Origin: Desulfitobacterium sp. | GTDB lineage: Bacteria > Bacillota > Desulfitobacteriia > Desulfitobacteriales > Desulfitobacteriaceae | Direction of reading: 5' to 3' | DNA length: 13,954 nt | NCBI GenBank assembly: GCA_012799495.1 | Contig: JAAZLD010000324.1 | Span: 1-13,954 of the forward strand | Shown: positions 12,941 through 13,954 of the stretch, piece by piece | How the letters are laid out: every line of letters begins with the position of its first letter | How positions within the stretch are numbered: position 1 is the first letter of the stretch | Program-made: the position numbers and the translations under genes | The notes under the pieces: generated by a model | Database searches by the model: none | The model's input: the letters and a program-made list of their open reading frames with translations, nothing else | Told to the model about the DNA's origin: nothing

Positions 12941-13453
12941 ATGCCAAGGACAATTATTGCAGTTTTTAAAGGTCCGCAGCAAGTTAAAGAGGCAGTAGAG
13001 GAAATCCAAGGAGAATCCTTAGCAAATAGCAAAATCTCTCTCATCGTACGAACCGATTATCTTCACCAGGATAGCTATAGTGAGGAATTTGCTAATGAAT
13101 TAACTATAGGATCGACAGAAATCGATTTTGAGCATCTGAATGGATGGCTAATACATTCCCCACCTACTTATATACCAAATCTAGGAGAATGTATTATTGC
13201 TGGTCCTTTAGCTGATGAACTATTACATGGACGTAAAAGCCAAGGATTGGCAGATGCCCTTATTACCTATGGATTAAGTCCTGAACGGGCCCGTCATTAT
13301 GAGCATAAAGTACGTAGAGGGCATCATTTAGTTTTAGTAACTGTTAGTCAAGAAAAGGTGAATTCCGTTGCCAATACTCTCCAAGGATTCGGTGGCCGAG
13401 ATATAGAAAAATGGAGCAAAGACTTAGATCATCCTTTACACATACATGGTTAA
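12941..13453 (+). CDS. general stress protein 17M-like (YflT domain) protein
   Basis: A 170-residue cytoplasmic protein. The start MPRTIIAVFKGPQQVKEAVEEI resembles the first strand-helix of the general stress protein 17M/YflT-like domain. The C-terminal half has the family-like pattern LITYGLSPERARHYEHKVRRGHHLVLVTV followed by a helix and a final GGRDIEKW. The biochemical role of this family is not known; members are often stress-induced. A middle part at about 60-90 (Pro- and Gly-containing) is longer than I expect for the simplest members. AAGGGGG lies 7 nt before the ATG. The stop codon lies in an 18-bp tandem repeat shared with the end of the converging gene. Confidence 0.7.
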   Translation: MPRTIIAVFKGPQQVKEAVEEIQGESLANSKISLIVRTDYLHQDSYSEEFANELTIGSTEIDFEHLNGWLIHSPPTYIPNLGECIIAGPLADELLHGRKSQGLADALITYGLSPERARHYEHKVRRGHHLVLVTVSQEKVNSVANTLQGFGGRDIEKWSKDLDHPLHIHG

Positions 13454-13498
13454 TGACTTTTCCATGGTTAAATGCTTTTCCATAGTTAATGACTTTTA
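13445..13498. repeat. three tandem 18-bp repeats across two convergent gene ends
   Basis: Units CATGGTTAATGACTTTTC (13445-13462), CATGGTTAAATGCTTTTC (13463-13480) and CATAGTTAATGACTTTTA (13481-13498) differ at one to three positions. The first contains the TAA of the plus-strand gene and the last the TAA of the minus-strand pseudouridine synthase gene. No standard terminator hairpin was found between these genes. Confidence 0.8.
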
Positions 13499-13954
13499 AG
13501 TTTTACTGCTTTCTTTAAACGTTGAATTTCTTGAGCAGTTAATGGACGAAAATTACCTGCAGGAAGATCCTGATCCAATTCTACAGGACCGAAACGGATT
13601 CTTTTCAAAGTGACTACTGGAAAGCCTATAGCCTGGAACATACGCCGTACTTGACGATTTCGTCCCTCATGAATAGTAATTTCATAACATGGTAGCAAGC
13701 CCCTTTTCCCTGAAGTGATCTCATGAACCAGGGCAGGGGCTGTTTTTCCGTCTTCCAGCTCTATTCCCCTTCTGAGCCTTTGAAGATATTTTTCAGAGAC
13801 TTTTTTCTCTACTTCTACCTGGTAAGTTTTCTTTACTTCAAAGGACGGATGCATAAGTCTATGAGCCATTTCTCCATCATTGGTTAAAAGAAGCAACCCC
13901 GAGGAATTATAATCTAACCTTCCCACAGGATAAACCCGCTGAGGTACTTTTTTA
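13486..13954 (-). CDS. RsuA/RluB-family pseudouridine synthase, C-terminal part
   Basis: The 5' end of this gene lies beyond the right edge; about 156 codons are visible. It isomerises specific uridines of ribosomal RNA to pseudouridine. The signature VYPVGRLDYNSSGLLLLTND, with its catalytic Asp in GRLD, is near the visible beginning. EGRNRQVRRMFQAIGFPVVTLKRI follows, with the RQVRRM motif of the RsuA/RluB/RluE/RluF group. The C-terminus ends LTAQEIQRLKKAVKLKSH. RluB (23S rRNA) is the most usual member in Clostridia, but the S4 domain that would help is outside the window. A GTG at 13926 is not the real start, because the open frame and family likeness continue upstream (KVPQRVYPV). Confidence 0.92.
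   Translation of the reverse strand, partial: KKVPQRVYPVGRLDYNSSGLLLLTNDGEMAHRLMHPSFEVKKTYQVEVEKKVSEKYLQRLRRGIELEDGKTAPALVHEITSGKRGLLPCYEITIHEGRNRQVRRMFQAIGFPVVTLKRIRFGPVELDQDLPAGNFRPLTAQEIQRLKKAVKLKSH

Overview
The window looks like chromosome from a low-GC, Gram-positive Clostridia-type bacterium (Peptococcaceae or a relative). The reasons are strong AGGAGG-type ribosome sites, AT-rich codons, a T. maritima-type (type I-beta) DAHP synthase, an AroH-type chorismate mutase, a HutP-family protein, LctP permeases with FadR-type regulators, and a multi-cluster ferredoxin-like protein. This placement is inference from gene content. Almost everything is on the minus strand; only two small genes are on plus. 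I saw no RNA genes, mobile elements or CRISPR.

Region 1 (1-3173, minus) is an aromatic amino acid operon read right to left: a HutP-family RNA-binding regulator, aroH (chorismate mutase), aroF (DAHP synthase), tyrA (prephenate dehydrogenase) and the first 34 codons of aroA (EPSP synthase). It has a good sigma-A promoter at 3145-3173. The leader holds a 10-bp terminator hairpin overlapped by an alternative stem. A second terminator-like hairpin lies between aroH and aroF, just after three UUUUA-containing repeats. A HutP-type antiterminator as the first gene, with two conditional-looking terminators in the same operon, is the most interesting possibility here: regulation of aromatic biosynthesis by a HutP paralogue.

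Region 2 (3190-5050, minus) holds a membrane-anchored protein of unknown function and a HI0933/BaiN-like flavoprotein. Region 3 (5102-6584) has a small plus-strand protein with a His/Cys/Gly-rich tail, converging on a minus-strand multi-cluster iron-sulfur protein; the two share a bidirectional terminator.

Region 4 (6675-12232, minus) is a lactate-type module of two tandemly duplicated pairs: two FadR/LldR-like regulators and two LctP permeases. The nearer permease has a strong promoter followed by four TGGTCTGACCA-type operators. The farther permease has none, so the copies are probably controlled differently. Every gene in this module has its own terminator-like hairpin.

Region 5 (12309-13954) has an unrecognised minus-strand gene, a divergent plus-strand general-stress-like protein, and the 3' part of an RsuA/RluB pseudouridine synthase gene. 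A three-unit 18-bp tandem repeat covers the two convergent stop codons.
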